A stretch of 64,000 nt of DNA from Longimicrobiales bacterium (GCA_028823235.1 JAPKBW010000013.1:31841-95840), one strand, 5' to 3'; shown: positions 10,093 through 19,715, numbered from the stretch's first letter. Made by a program: numbers and translations. Notes: a model not told the origin generated them from the sequence alone.

Positions 10093-11163
10093 TCAAGTCG
10101 CGAGAATTCGCGTAACGAGAGATGAAGTGTAGTCCACGATCGTTACAATTTTTTCGTACGGCATGCGGGTCGGGCCAATCACCCCGATGACGCCCTTCAG
10201 GTCGCCCACGCGGTACTCCGCGGTCACGAGTGTGAAGTCCGAAAGAATACTCGAATCGTTCTCGCCGCCAATGGTAATACGGAGGCTTCCTCCGTGGGTG
10301 CGCGTACCCACCGCCTCAGCCAGAAGATCCCGCTCTTCCGTGAGGCTGATGAGGTTCTTCAACTGCTGCCCGCTCTCGAACTCCGGCTGGGCTGCCAGCA
10401 CACTCGCGGGGCCCAAGTGAAGTCTCGACGACGCGAGTGAATTCAGATCGAAAAGCTCCGCGCTCGACTGAACGAAGACATTCAATAACTCCGCTCCGCG
10501 CTCATCATCGATCGAATCTCGAAGCCGTTCCGGGAGCGTGCGGCGTATCTCGGTCAGCGTCTGACCAGCCAGCCGCTCGTTCAGAGCGACGGTGATCGTC
10601 ACGAGAGTCGCACTAGGGATTTCGACAGGAAGATCGACGTATACCGTTCGAACCACCCCGCCCCGGATCGTCGCGACCAACAGCACCTTGCTACTCGAGA
10701 CCCTGACCAGCTCGAGCTTGTCCAACACGGCCTCTTCCAGCGTTGGCGCAACCGCCACACCGAGCTCGTTAGAAATGAGACTGAGTGCCCGCGTTGCGTG
10801 AAATACGAGTCGCTCGACCGCTGAAGTACTCGCGCCCTGGAGCTCCCGCTCCAGGTTCTGTCGATCCTGAGGCGTCGGCTCCGACGGCTCCATGAGGCGA
10901 TCGACAAAAAACCGATATGCCAAATCGGTCGGAATCCGACCAGCAGAGGTGTGCGGGTGGAAGAGGTAACCCTTCTCCTCGAGGTCGCTCATCGTGTTCC
11001 GAATGGTTGCCGCGGAGACGCCTAGATCGAAAACCTTCGACACAGTCCGGCTTCCCGCAGGCTCCGCAGTATCGACATAGGTGCGCACGACGGCCTCAAG
11101 AACCTGTCGTTCTCGGTCGGACAAATCTGTTCCGACTATGTCACGTCGATCGTTGGTAGCCAT
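10093..11163 (-). CDS. hrcA: Heat-inducible transcription repressor HrcA
   Basis: HrcA represses class I heat-shock operons by binding CIRCE elements. The 356-residue protein has an N-terminal winged helix (LSDRERQVLEAVVRTYVDTA, then GVSAATIRNTMSDLEEKGYL and HPHTSAGRIPTDLAYRFFVD) and the usual GAF-like and dimerisation regions. The ATG at 11163 starts MATNDRRD; longer open sequence upstream overlaps hemW and is ignored. It follows hemW by 31 bases, so it is probably co-transcribed. I find no CIRCE repeat upstream of it or of dnaJ. Confidence 0.94.
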   Translation of the reverse strand: MATNDRRDIVGTDLSDRERQVLEAVVRTYVDTAEPAGSRTVSKVFDLGVSAATIRNTMSDLEEKGYLFHPHTSAGRIPTDLAYRFFVDRLMEPSEPTPQDRQNLERELQGASTSAVERLVFHATRALSLISNELGVAVAPTLEEAVLDKLELVRVSSSKVLLVATIRGGVVRTVYVDLPVEIPSATLVTITVALNERLAGQTLTEIRRTLPERLRDSIDDERGAELLNVFVQSSAELFDLNSLASSRLHLGPASVLAAQPEFESGQQLKNLISLTEERDLLAEAVGTRTHGGSLRITIGGENDSSILSDFTLVTAEYRVGDLKGVIGVIGPTRMPYEKIVTIVDYTSSLVTRILAT

Positions 11164-11194
11164 AGTCGAAGATCGAAACTCTGTTACGTGCGGG

Positions 11195-12382
11195 TCAACC
11201 CGCCGTGCCAGATTCGTCGAGCTCAACAGCAAGCTGATCGAGCAGAAGCCACCCTTCTGTGGTGAGACGAACACGGGTCTCGTCCCGAGTCGCCAGCCCG
11301 CGGCGAACCCAACCGGAGGTCACGCTGTCTTGGTCGGACCCTAGCGCCGGGCGTGGGATCCCGTCATCGGTTCTGAGGCCGAGCCAGGCCGACTCGAGGC
11401 GTCGAGCCTCATCGTCAATGGCCTCTCGCTCTGCCTCTGGCGATCGACCCGCGGCGACCTCGAGTCGGTACGCTTCCCAATCCCTCACATTCCACCTCCG
11501 GATCGGGGAGGCGAAGCTATGGGCCCCGTTGCCTAGACCCAGGTAGGGGACGTCCGACCAATAGGCAGCGTTGTGGCGAGCCTCGGATCCCGGGCGGGCA
11601 AAATTCGAGACTTCATAGTGCCGGTAACCCGCAGCAGTGAGAACCTCGACGGCCCTGATATACTCCTCCTGATACTGGTCCTCATCGACTGGAGCCTCTC
11701 GGTTTTCGCGGACAGCCCGGCCGAGCGCGGTCCCGGACTCGACGGTAAGTCCGTACAGGCTGACATGAGACACATCGAGATCCAGCACTCGCTCGAGGTC
11801 ATCGTCCCATGAACGTCCGAGTCGGGCTGGCAGTCCGAAAATCAGGTCGACACTCACGTTCTGGATCCCGGCGTCTCGAGCGGCCGCCAGCGCCGCGATC
11901 GGCCCTTCGGCACCGTGAAGGCGTCCCATCCACTTAAGTCCGGCTGGGTCGAAGGTCTGAAGCCCAAGGCTGATGCGATTCACTCCAGCGCTCGCCCAGG
12001 CCGACGCGACGTCCCGGGTCAGGCTCTCCGGGTTCGCCTCCGCCGTCCACTCGAACTCCGGGTCGGCGAGACGGTCGCGTCCGAAAAGTGAAGCAAGCCC
12101 CTCCATCGCTCCCGGGCCAAGAAGCGATGGAGTTCCTCCGCCGACATACAAGGTGTCGAGGCGTTCCGAGAGAACGAACAAACCTTCTTTGCGAACAAGA
12201 GTGAGTTCCTGACCAAGAGCTTCGATCCAGGCCGGCAGGTCACCGGTACGACGCACCGTCACCGCAAAATCACAGTACACGCATCTGCGGGCGCAAAATG
12301 GCGCGTGCACGTATACCGAGCCGGTTTCGATAGCGTCCTGAGGAGCGACAGACTCGTGAGCGGTGTTCTCCCGCCCTGTCAT
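11195..12382 (-). CDS. hemW: Radical SAM HemW-like heme chaperone
   Basis: HemW proteins, formerly called oxygen-independent coproporphyrinogen oxidase-like, are radical SAM heme-binding proteins. The 395-residue protein has the CxxxCxxC cluster motif at C30, C34 and C37 (CARRCVYCDF). YVGGGTPS and NRISLGLQTFDP segments and a C-terminal winged-helix region complete it. The Phe after the cluster motif (CDF) is the HemW/HemN type. Its ATG overlaps the stop of a 28-codon open frame. Confidence 0.92.
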   Translation of the reverse strand: MTGRENTAHESVAPQDAIETGSVYVHAPFCARRCVYCDFAVTVRRTGDLPAWIEALGQELTLVRKEGLFVLSERLDTLYVGGGTPSLLGPGAMEGLASLFGRDRLADPEFEWTAEANPESLTRDVASAWASAGVNRISLGLQTFDPAGLKWMGRLHGAEGPIAALAAARDAGIQNVSVDLIFGLPARLGRSWDDDLERVLDLDVSHVSLYGLTVESGTALGRAVRENREAPVDEDQYQEEYIRAVEVLTAAGYRHYEVSNFARPGSEARHNAAYWSDVPYLGLGNGAHSFASPIRRWNVRDWEAYRLEVAAGRSPEAEREAIDDEARRLESAWLGLRTDDGIPRPALGSDQDSVTSGWVRRGLATRDETRVRLTTEGWLLLDQLAVELDESGTAG

Positions 12383-12465
12383 GCGGCTCGCCTGAAGCGC
12401 ATTCCCGGCAGCTGATCGAGAACCAAGAGATCGACGGCATCCTCCGGAATGCCGTCAGACGTCAC
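12379..12465 (-). pseudogene. Short 28-codon frame, possible DprA N-terminal remnant
   Basis: Between obg and hemW a GTG-started frame encodes 28 residues (SDGIPEDAVDLLVLDQLPGM in the middle) and ends in an ATGA overlap with hemW. The stretch VDLLVLDQLPG looks like the first helices of DprA proteins, which often begin by stating a small LxLLPG-type motif. The remainder of such a gene is absent. It may be the start of a deleted gene, or only a short leader frame. I am not sure it is translated. Confidence 0.25.
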
Positions 12466-12490
12466 TTCGGGAAACCCTGGCCGTCTCGCA

Positions 12491-13516
12491 TCAGGGCGTC
12501 CACCACTCGTCCGGCGAAGATCCTCGTTCCTCGGCCGTCACCGCGTCACGCGCCTCCCAGAGCTTTTCGAGAAGCTCGGGCAGCCCTTTCCGAGCGATCG
12601 CCGAAAAAGAGAAAACGCCCAGTGCGTTGTCCGCTAATACGGTCGGACCCGGATCGTCCGGGCCGAGCATGTCGGTCTTGCTAAGTCCCACGACGAACGG
12701 GGTCGTAGCAAGATCTACTGAATACGCTTCGAGTTCGGCACGAATACGCTCGTATTCCGCCTGAGGGTCCTCCGCGTCGACGGGAATCATGAGGAGGAGC
12801 ACTCTGGTTCGTTCGATGTGCCGAAGGAACTGGTGCCCGAGGCCCTTCCCTTCATGCGCACCCTCAATGATTCCCGGAATATCCGCGATGACAAACGAAC
12901 GGAAGCCCGAAAGCTGAACGACCCCGAGGTTGGGTTGGAGCGTCGTGAACGGGTAGGCGGCGACCTTGGGTGTCGCAGCGGTCACCGCGGCCAGCATCGT
13001 CGACTTTCCTGCATTGGGCTCCCCGACGAGGCCGACGTCCGCGATCAGCTTCAACTCCAGCCGGATCGTCCGCTCTTCCCCCTCTTCACCCGGTTCGCAG
13101 TGCCTAGGAGCCTGGGTTGTCGCGGTCTTAAAGCGAGTGTTCCCCCGCCCTCCACGGCCACCCTTCGCAATAACAATCGACTCGCCATCCGTGAGGAGTT
13201 CGCCGATCAACTCCTCGGTTTGGGCGTCGTACGCTACGGTGCCAGGTGGGACCCGGAGAACCAGGTCTTCGCCGGACCGGCCTGTCATGTCTTTTCCAGC
13301 CCCGTGCATGCCCCGTTCAGCTTTGTAGTGGCGTCCGTAGCCGAAGTCGAGCAGGGTCGCGAGCTGGCTGTCGGCTTGGAGATGTACATCGCCACCCTTC
13401 CCGCCGTCTCCGCCCGCCGGACCGCCCCTCGGCACTCCGGTCTCTCGGCGAAAAGCCGCCGAGCCAGAGCCGCCAGTCCCGGCGATGACCTCCACTACTG
13501 AGCGATCAACGAACAT
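12491..13516 (-). CDS. obg: GTPase Obg
   Basis: Obg is an essential ribosome-associated GTPase. The 341-residue protein opens with the glycine-rich Obg domain (GGKGGDVHLQAD, GKGGRGGRGN). The G domain follows with the G1 motif GEPNAGKS near residue 166, the G3 motif DIPGIIEGA and the G4 motif SKTD. There is no long C-terminal OCT domain, which is common outside Firmicutes. It ends PDEWWTP. It starts 2 bases after the asparaginase stop. Confidence 0.96.
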   Translation of the reverse strand: MFVDRSVVEVIAGTGGSGSAAFRRETGVPRGGPAGGDGGKGGDVHLQADSQLATLLDFGYGRHYKAERGMHGAGKDMTGRSGEDLVLRVPPGTVAYDAQTEELIGELLTDGESIVIAKGGRGGRGNTRFKTATTQAPRHCEPGEEGEERTIRLELKLIADVGLVGEPNAGKSTMLAAVTAATPKVAAYPFTTLQPNLGVVQLSGFRSFVIADIPGIIEGAHEGKGLGHQFLRHIERTRVLLLMIPVDAEDPQAEYERIRAELEAYSVDLATTPFVVGLSKTDMLGPDDPGPTVLADNALGVFSFSAIARKGLPELLEKLWEARDAVTAEERGSSPDEWWTP

Positions 13517-13518
13517 CG

Positions 13519-14526
13519 TCAGGCCCCCGCCGTCGCAATGGCTGGCAGATCAAACTCAGCTCGAATCTCACCGACGATCTCACCGCGCGTGTTCATCACG
13601 TCCGGATTCGCGTGCACCCGGAGCCGCTCCACCTCTGTCGCGTCAAGCACCCCGAGGCACTCCAGCGTCCGAATGAGTGCCACCTCAACAGCTCGTCGTC
13701 CTCCGTCCGGGACCTTGATGGCGAAGCCGAGGCCCTGTGAAGGCACGCCTCCGCCGTACACACCCTCGGCGCCAAGCTTCACAAAGACCCGGTCGCCCGC
13801 GACTTCCATGACCTCTGTGCATGTGCGGCCCGTGCCACCGACCATGAACGAATTCGTCGTCATAGCGTCGACGACAACGGCCGCTGGCTCCCCTCTCGAC
13901 GCGGCTGCAGCATAGCGTGCGAACGAGGCCGCCATGACGTCCAGTGGCACAGCAAAGCACGGAATGCCACATCCATCGATGCCCTTCCGGATGCCGTCCC
14001 GAGCGACACCAGTCCACCGCTCCACTTCCGTGAGCATGCGTTGCTGGACCGGGTGCCACGCCTCCTGGTAGTGCTCGGGGTCCCATCCCATGGCCAGAGC
14101 AAAGGCGATCATGCCGGCGTGCTTCCCTGAGCAATTGTTGTGGATCCGATCAGGCGCATGTCCACCCGCCGCCAGTATTTGCGCAGCGAAGGGCGAAAAT
14201 GGAGCGTGCGCGCCGCACTGGAGCAGTGATTCATCCGCACCCGCTTTGGCAAGGATGGATCGCGCCCCTGTAACGTGGGCCAGTTCCCCTTCATGTGAGG
14301 CACAGCATAGCGCGAGTTCTTCCGGGGTCAGTCCGAATCGCCCAACTACACCCTCCTCCACCAGCGGAAGGGCTTGCATCGGCTTTGCCGCCGATCGATA
14401 GAAGGTCATCGTCGTCTCGTCGCCCACACTCCCGACCTGCCCTTCGGTTTCGTGCCACACCGCAACAGACACGGCATGCCTCGACTCCACAACGTCACCG
14501 CGAACGACGGAGACGACACCGCTCAC
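13519..14526 (-). CDS. Rhizobial-type (zinc) L-asparaginase, AnsA/PF06089 family
   Basis: A 335-residue protein of the family that includes the inducible, thermolabile Rhizobium asparaginase, which hydrolyses asparagine to aspartate and ammonia. Family catalytic elements are visible: the S-x-x-K pair at 45-48 (RSAAKP), and NNCSGKHAGM with C132 and K135. DGCGIPCFAVP follows with C186 and C190. These correspond to the Ser-Lys pair and zinc-binding Cys/Lys/Cys of the rhizobial enzyme. The start is GTG. It is unrelated to the E. coli AnsA/AnsB fold. Upstream there are 148 non-coding bases. Confidence 0.88.
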   Translation of the reverse strand: MSGVVSVVRGDVVESRHAVSVAVWHETEGQVGSVGDETTMTFYRSAAKPMQALPLVEEGVVGRFGLTPEELALCCASHEGELAHVTGARSILAKAGADESLLQCGAHAPFSPFAAQILAAGGHAPDRIHNNCSGKHAGMIAFALAMGWDPEHYQEAWHPVQQRMLTEVERWTGVARDGIRKGIDGCGIPCFAVPLDVMAASFARYAAAASRGEPAAVVVDAMTTNSFMVGGTGRTCTEVMEVAGDRVFVKLGAEGVYGGGVPSQGLGFAIKVPDGGRRAVEVALIRTLECLGVLDATEVERLRVHANPDVMNTRGEIVGEIRAEFDLPAIATAGA

Positions 14527-14674
14527 GACGCGTCCTCGCAGGGCAGCACCGTGCTTGGGGGCGCGATTCGGTGCACCTCAGAATGACTGAACATGCGGGA
14601 AATCAATCACAGAGTGCGAGGCACGGAAATACCCGACTGGGACACGCCGACAATCGATACCCCAAGTTGCCAGC

Positions 14675-16300
14675 TCAGCCCTGGGGTTCAGCCTCTGTCT
14701 GCAGGCCGGTCACGTCCGTGATCAACTGGCCAGGTGTCGGCGCACTTCCCAGAATCTCGACCGCCCGAAGAAGCTGCAGATCATGGGCAAGAAGCTGACT
14801 GAATGCTCCTGGATCACCCCACGCCTGCAATGCGATTTCACGCTCGAGGTGATATCGGACGAAGCGCTCCGCATTGTCGAAATCAGCTCGATCAATCGTC
14901 GCCCCGTACTCGGGAAGCATGGTGTAGAACGTCTCGATTTCAGCCGTACCGACGGTGAAGCCGATCTCCAACTCCGGGTGCTCGGCCACATAACCGACAG
15001 CGTAATTGAAAAGCGTCAACGAGAAAGCGCCTGCCCGTGCGAAGAGTCCACGCACCGCATCTACTTCACGCGGTACGAGCGTCTCCGGAGCCACAAAAAG
15101 ATCTGGGGTAATCCCGCCTCCACCGTAGAGGGTGCGACCGGACTCGGATTCAAACGTCGGGCGCCCCTCAATACTCGACGGCTGTACGAGTTGTCCCGCG
15201 ATCGAAAGTACGTGGGAAGGTTCAGTCTCCCCTCGATCTCCGGACTCAAGATGAATGGAACGCCCAATCGGCGTGAACCATTTCGCCGTGGTCAGACGGA
15301 GAACGTCGCCGCCCGTCAGCCGGAAAAGGCTTTGGACAGATCCCTTTCCAAAGCTCGCCTCACCGATCAGGATCGCTCGATCGTAGTCCTGCAGCGCACC
15401 CGCCACGATCTCCGACGCCGACGCCGACGACCCGTCGACCAATGTCACGACAGGTAGCCCCGGAAAACGATCGGGGGTTGAAGACGAGAACGTTTGGTTC
15501 TGGTCGTCGGCCCGTCCACGCGTCTCGACGACGGACTGGCCCGGCGCCAGAAAGAGATCCGTCACGGCGATTCCCTGGTCAAGCAATCCTCCGGGGTTAC
15601 CACGGAGATCGAGGACCAGGCCAGTCATTCCCTCCTGCAGGAGTGAATCGACGGCAGCCCGTACTTCGGTGGCCGAGGTCTCACGGAACGTCAAAAGCGG
15701 CACATACCCGACACCATCCTCGAGCATCTGGGCGAAAGGGACCGCTTTCAGGCGAATGACCTCACGGGCAATCGTGAATTCGATCGGTTCCTCAACACCC
15801 GGTCGGAGCATCTGAATCGTGACCGTATCCCCCGGCCGGCCTCGGAGAAGCTCCACAGCCTCATCCGTCACCATCGTATCTGCTCGGACTCCTTCGATTT
15901 CGAAGAACTGATCGCCAGTCCGGATGCCCATTCGCCCACCGGGGCCACCAGGAATCGGGCTCACGACGGTGACATAGCCGCCACGGTCGATGACCTCGAG
16001 CCCGACGCCGCCGTACTCACCTTCCGTACGGATTCGGAGGTTTTCGTAGTCGGACGCAGGAAGAAAGGACGAATGAGGGTCACCAAGGTCACGGAGCAGG
16101 CCGTCGATCGCGGAGTTGTAGAGCCCTTCCATATCAACGTCGTCGACGAAGCTAGATTCGACACGGTCCACGACCTCCTGCAACACACGGGCGCGCACAT
16201 AGACGTTTTCGGCCCGATCCACGCCCTCTTGCAGCAGCCACCCACCGGTGATAACCGAAAAGAACACGACCAGGAATGGCGCGACAACACTTCGTTTCAT
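14675..16300 (-). CDS. S41 family C-terminal processing protease
   Basis: A 541-residue periplasmic tail-specific protease. It has an N-terminal signal/anchor helix (residues 5-22), a PDZ domain (about 95-170; GGVGLEVIDRGGYVTVVSPIPGGP), and an S41 peptidase core. The catalytic Ser lies in DGSSASASEIV (about 292) and the Lys in GEASFGKGSVQ (about 319). About 130 extra residues follow the core. The physiological substrate is unknown. It is 82 bases downstream of tmk. Confidence 0.92.
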   Translation of the reverse strand: MKRSVVAPFLVVFFSVITGGWLLQEGVDRAENVYVRARVLQEVVDRVESSFVDDVDMEGLYNSAIDGLLRDLGDPHSSFLPASDYENLRIRTEGEYGGVGLEVIDRGGYVTVVSPIPGGPGGRMGIRTGDQFFEIEGVRADTMVTDEAVELLRGRPGDTVTIQMLRPGVEEPIEFTIAREVIRLKAVPFAQMLEDGVGYVPLLTFRETSATEVRAAVDSLLQEGMTGLVLDLRGNPGGLLDQGIAVTDLFLAPGQSVVETRGRADDQNQTFSSSTPDRFPGLPVVTLVDGSSASASEIVAGALQDYDRAILIGEASFGKGSVQSLFRLTGGDVLRLTTAKWFTPIGRSIHLESGDRGETEPSHVLSIAGQLVQPSSIEGRPTFESESGRTLYGGGGITPDLFVAPETLVPREVDAVRGLFARAGAFSLTLFNYAVGYVAEHPELEIGFTVGTAEIETFYTMLPEYGATIDRADFDNAERFVRYHLEREIALQAWGDPGAFSQLLAHDLQLLRAVEILGSAPTPGQLITDVTGLQTEAEPQG

Positions 16301-16382
16301 GATCCCCTTGTCATCCTCGTCTGTAGGAATCGTCGGAGAGACGATCGCCAGACCCTAGCATACTCCACCCGAACATCTTCGG

Positions 16383-17030
16383 TCACCCGAACGGGGGAAA
16401 GATTGTCGGAAAACGCGCGATGAGTCGATCGCGGATCCGTGTGTGAACATCCTCAGTCAATCCGCGAGCGTTCACGACCTCGACGCCGGGCTCAGACGCC
16501 GCAAGAGAGAGATACCCGTCGCGTACGGCCTGTCTGAATCCTGAGCCCGCCAGTTCGATCCGATCCGGCTCAGCCCCGTCCCTCGCCTGGCGCTGCTCAC
16601 CCTCGGACGCCGGCAAATCCAGTACGAGGCAGAGATCGGGGGCGAGGCCTCCGGTCGAAATCTCAATCCCGCTACGAACCTGGTCGAGGTCGAGCCCACG
16701 CCCGTATCCCTGGTATGCCAGCGTCGAAAGAGAGAATCGGTCCGCGAGGACCGTCGTACCGGCATCAAGTGCAGGCCGCACGACATCTCGGATAAAGGCG
16801 GCCCGGGCTGCGAGGATCAACAGCAGTTCGGACTCGGGGGGCATATCCAGGTCTCGCCGCCTAAGAACAAGCTCCCGGATCGCCTCGCCCACAGGCGTGC
16901 CCCCGGGCTCCCGTGTCGAAACATGAGGAAGCCCAATGGCATCGAACCAGGCAGACAACAGCGCAATCTGAGTCGTCTTACCAACCCCATCCCCACCTTC
17001 GAGAACGATGAATCGTGCCGTCCCGGTCAT
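16383..17030 (-). CDS. tmk: Thymidylate kinase
   Basis: Phosphorylates dTMP to dTDP in the pyrimidine nucleotide pathway. The 215-residue protein shows the P-loop GGDGVGKT (12-19), the DR motif and following lid sequence DRFSLSTLAYQGYGRGLD, and a normal length. It starts ATG 19 bases after the inositol-phosphate synthase region's opposite end and is followed after 82 bases by the S41 protease. Confidence 0.94.
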   Translation of the reverse strand: MTGTARFIVLEGGDGVGKTTQIALLSAWFDAIGLPHVSTREPGGTPVGEAIRELVLRRRDLDMPPESELLLILAARAAFIRDVVRPALDAGTTVLADRFSLSTLAYQGYGRGLDLDQVRSGIEISTGGLAPDLCLVLDLPASEGEQRQARDGAEPDRIELAGSGFRQAVRDGYLSLAASEPGVEVVNARGLTEDVHTRIRDRLIARFPTIFPPFG

Positions 17031-17049
17031 ACTGCGCTACTCCCAAGTT

Positions 17050-18375
17050 TTAGTCGTAGTACTCGACACCAAGATGCGTAACCATCTCTTCACCCATCAT
17101 CCAGCGAAGCGTGTTCTTGAGCTTCCAGTGCTGAATGAAGATGTCGTGCTCGGGGTACAGACCGGGGACGGTCTGCGGAGCCTTGAAGTAGAAGGACAGC
17201 CACTCCTGAATGCCATCCATTCCTGACCGACCCGCGAGGTCGAGAAAGAGGGCGAGGTCCAGAACGAGCGGGGCTGCCAGGATCGAGTCACGGCAGAGGA
17301 AGTCCACTTTGATTTGCATGTGGTACCCCATCCATCCGAAGATGTCGATGTTGTCCCAACCCTCTTTATTGTCACCACGTGGCGGGTAGTAGTTGATCCG
17401 CACCTTGTGGTACATGTCGCCGTAGAGCTCCGGGTAGAGCTCCGGCTGAAGGATGTGCTCAAGTGCTCCGAGCTTCGACTCCTCTTTCGTCTTGAATGAC
17501 TCCGGATCGTCCAGAACCTCGCCGTCCCGGTTACCCAGGATATTCGTACTGAACCAGCCCGACAGCCCGAGCATCCGCGTCTTGAAGCCCGGCGCAAGTA
17601 TGGTCTTCATGAGGGTCTGACCCGTCTTGAAGTCCTTTCCTCCGATCGGAACACCCCTCTCCTTGGCCAAGTCCTCCAGCGCCGGGAAGTCAGCGGACAG
17701 GTTCGGAGCACCGTTCGCATAAGGGATGCCTTCCATGATGGCCGCATACGCGTACAGCATGCTCGGCGCTACCGTCGGATCATCAGCCTTCATCGCAGCC
17801 TCGAACGACTCAATCGTTTCGTGCGCGGCCCCTGCGCGAAGGAAGATCTCCGTGGAAGCACACCAGATCATTACGGCCCGAGCGCAACCGTTCTGCTTCA
17901 TGAAGCGACGGATGTCGCCACGGATCTCCTCGGCCTGCTCGAACTTGGTCCCAGTTTTGGTATTCGGGCCTTCCAATTTCTTTACGTAGGCCGAGCTGAA
18001 CGCGGCCTTCATCGGCTTGATCGAAGACATGAAATCCTTGATCGGATCCAGGTGGTTCTCCTTGTGGAGAACTCCGGCGTTTAGGGCGCTTTCATATCCA
18101 TTGTCCGGAATCGGATCCCACGAGCCAAACACCAGGTCTTCGAGCCCCGCCAGCGGGACAAAATCCTTGATGAGGGGGGCATTCTCGTCTGTCCGCTTTC
18201 CAAGCCGGATCGTGCTCATCTGAGTCAGACTGCCGATCGGCCTCGCGATCCCCTGCCGGGTACCTTCCACGCCGGCGACGAACGTCGTCGCGACCGCGCC
18301 TAAGCCCGGGAGCAGAACACCGAGCTTACCCTCAGCCGGCGTAATCTCTCTTGGTCTTCCCACGTCTTCTCTCAA
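17050..18375 (-). CDS. ino1: Myo-inositol-1-phosphate synthase
   Basis: Converts glucose 6-phosphate to 1D-myo-inositol 3-phosphate with NAD, the entry to inositol lipids and other inositol compounds. The 441-residue protein begins with an NAD-binding segment (KLGVLLPGLGAVATTFVAGVE). It contains GGKDFKTGQTLMKTILAP, the family catalytic-region motif, and NILGNRDGEVL and DSILAAPLVLDLALF segments. No other inositol gene is in the window, so the product's fate is unknown. The start could also be the GTG five codons further in (VGRPREI). Confidence 0.92.
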   Translation of the reverse strand: MREDVGRPREITPAEGKLGVLLPGLGAVATTFVAGVEGTRQGIARPIGSLTQMSTIRLGKRTDENAPLIKDFVPLAGLEDLVFGSWDPIPDNGYESALNAGVLHKENHLDPIKDFMSSIKPMKAAFSSAYVKKLEGPNTKTGTKFEQAEEIRGDIRRFMKQNGCARAVMIWCASTEIFLRAGAAHETIESFEAAMKADDPTVAPSMLYAYAAIMEGIPYANGAPNLSADFPALEDLAKERGVPIGGKDFKTGQTLMKTILAPGFKTRMLGLSGWFSTNILGNRDGEVLDDPESFKTKEESKLGALEHILQPELYPELYGDMYHKVRINYYPPRGDNKEGWDNIDIFGWMGYHMQIKVDFLCRDSILAAPLVLDLALFLDLAGRSGMDGIQEWLSFYFKAPQTVPGLYPEHDIFIQHWKLKNTLRWMMGEEMVTHLGVEYYD

Positions 18376-18413
18376 TTTTTATGTGGTTCTGATCAATCAC
18401 CAAAGTGGTCGAT

Positions 18414-18773
18414 CTATGAAGAGATGATGATGCGGCTGGCGGCGCCTTCTTCGATGCCCTTGGCCACGGTCTCATTCACCTTGTACATGACCTTCTCGAA
18501 ATTCGTCTGAGCCGAGATGACTCTCTGAAACGACGGCAGCGCCTGTAGCTCTTCCGCCGTCGCCGTATACTGGCTCCGGAGCTCCTCATCGGGCTCCTGC
18601 CCTCCACGCATCTGGGCCTCGAGTTGCGCCTCCAGCTCCTGGATACGGTTCCGGAGCGTGACCAGATCTCGATCTTCATCGGCCGCGTCCGTCGCCCTCT
18701 TCAGCGCCTGGTACTCATCAGTGCGAGCGAGCGCCCCACCGAGCTCCTGTGCCATCTCCTGAATTCCAGCCAT
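18414..18773 (-). CDS. YlbF/YmcA family protein
   Basis: A 119-residue, largely helical protein with the features of the YlbF/YmcA (DUF964) family: ALARTDEYQALKRATDAADED near the N-terminus, a coiled-coil centre and LPSFQRVISAQTNFEKVM near the C-terminus. In Bacillus, relatives form a Y-complex that affects RNase Y and competence; whether that holds in a diderm is unknown. It lies between prmC and the inositol-phosphate synthase on the same strand. Confidence 0.8.
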   Translation of the reverse strand: MAGIQEMAQELGGALARTDEYQALKRATDAADEDRDLVTLRNRIQELEAQLEAQMRGGQEPDEELRSQYTATAEELQALPSFQRVISAQTNFEKVMYKVNETVAKGIEEGAASRIIISS

Positions 18774-18821
18774 CCCAATCTCCTCTTTCAGCAGCGGTCG
18801 AACCGCTGTTCAAATGCAGTG

Positions 18822-19715
18822 TCAGACCCCGTGCGCGAGCACGAAGCGTTCTCTCCCCGCGTAGTCCCTCAGGACTCGAATCTCTTCGTAGTGACCGACT
18901 CCCTCAAGCAGGCTCGCCACATACGGCGCGTGCCCAGAGCCGACCTCTAGGGCCAGCAATCCGCCAGCCTTCAGGTGATCTCGTGCTTCTCCAACCATCC
19001 GGCGAATTACATCAAGTCCGTCAGGTCCGGCAAAGAGAGCCTCACGCGGCTCCCAGTGACGAACCTCGGGTTCCAGCATCACTTCATCTGCCTCTGCCAC
19101 ATAGGGTGGATTGGAAACGATTACATCGAAGCGTTCCCCTTCCAACAGGGGCTCGAAGAGCGAGCCCCACCGCAAATCGACCTTGTCGACCAGCTCGGCG
19201 GCATCACGGTTGCGTCGCGCGACCTCGAGCGCCACCTCCATAATGTCAGTTGCCGTGACGTGTGTAATATACCCCTCATGGGCGAGGGATAGCGCTATTG
19301 CCCCAGAACCCGTGCCGATATCGAGGGCTACCGGGTTGACCGGGGCCGCCACCTCAGTCCACTCATGGATGACATCCACGAGCACTTCCGTCTCGGGTCG
19401 CGGGATCAGGACGCCCGGACAGACTTCAAGGTCGAGCTCCCGGAATGGCTGTCTCCCAATGATGTACTGGAGCGGTTCTCGAGCAGCGCGCCGCTTGAGA
19501 AGCGGCCGGAATCCGTCGAGTTCATAGCGTGACAGTGGTCGCTCGAATTCCAGATAGAGCTGCAGTCTGCCAACACCGACGACGTGCGCGAGCAGGTGCT
19601 CCGCATCCAGTCGGCTTGAGGATACGCCCTTGTCTGCGAGGTAGTCCGCACTCCACAGAATCATACGCAGGACAGTCCAGCTTTCTTTCGAGGAGTCCGC
19701 GCCATTGGCGCTCAC
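18822..19715 (-). CDS. prmC: Release factor glutamine methyltransferase PrmC
   Basis: PrmC methylates the Gln of the GGQ motif of release factors. The 297 residues have the N-terminal helical release-factor-binding domain, a SAM-binding [16 protein letters not shown] motif, and the catalytic NPPY at 202-205 ([13 protein letters not shown]). Its GTG start overlaps the prfA stop as GTGA, a coupling of modifier with target that is very common in bacteria. Confidence 0.95.
   Translation of the reverse strand: MSANGADSSKESWTVLRMILWSADYLADKGVSSSRLDAEHLLAHVVGVGRLQLYLEFERPLSRYELDGFRPLLKRRAAREPLQYIIGRQPFRELDLEVCPGVLIPRPETEVLVDVIHEWTEVAAPVNPVALDIGTGSGAIALSLAHEGYITHVTATDIMEVALEVARRNRDAAELVDKVDLRWGSLFEPLLEGERFDVIVSNPPYVAEADEVMLEPEVRHWEPREALFAGPDGLDVIRRMVGEARDHLKAGGLLALEVGSGHAPYVASLLEGVGHYEEIRVLRDYAGRERFVLAHGV

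Noticed and set aside
14527..14674. Short 23-codon frame before the asparaginase gene (about 14525-14596)
   Set aside because: It ends in a GTGA overlap with the asparaginase start, but is too short and lacks any recognisable pattern to call a gene.
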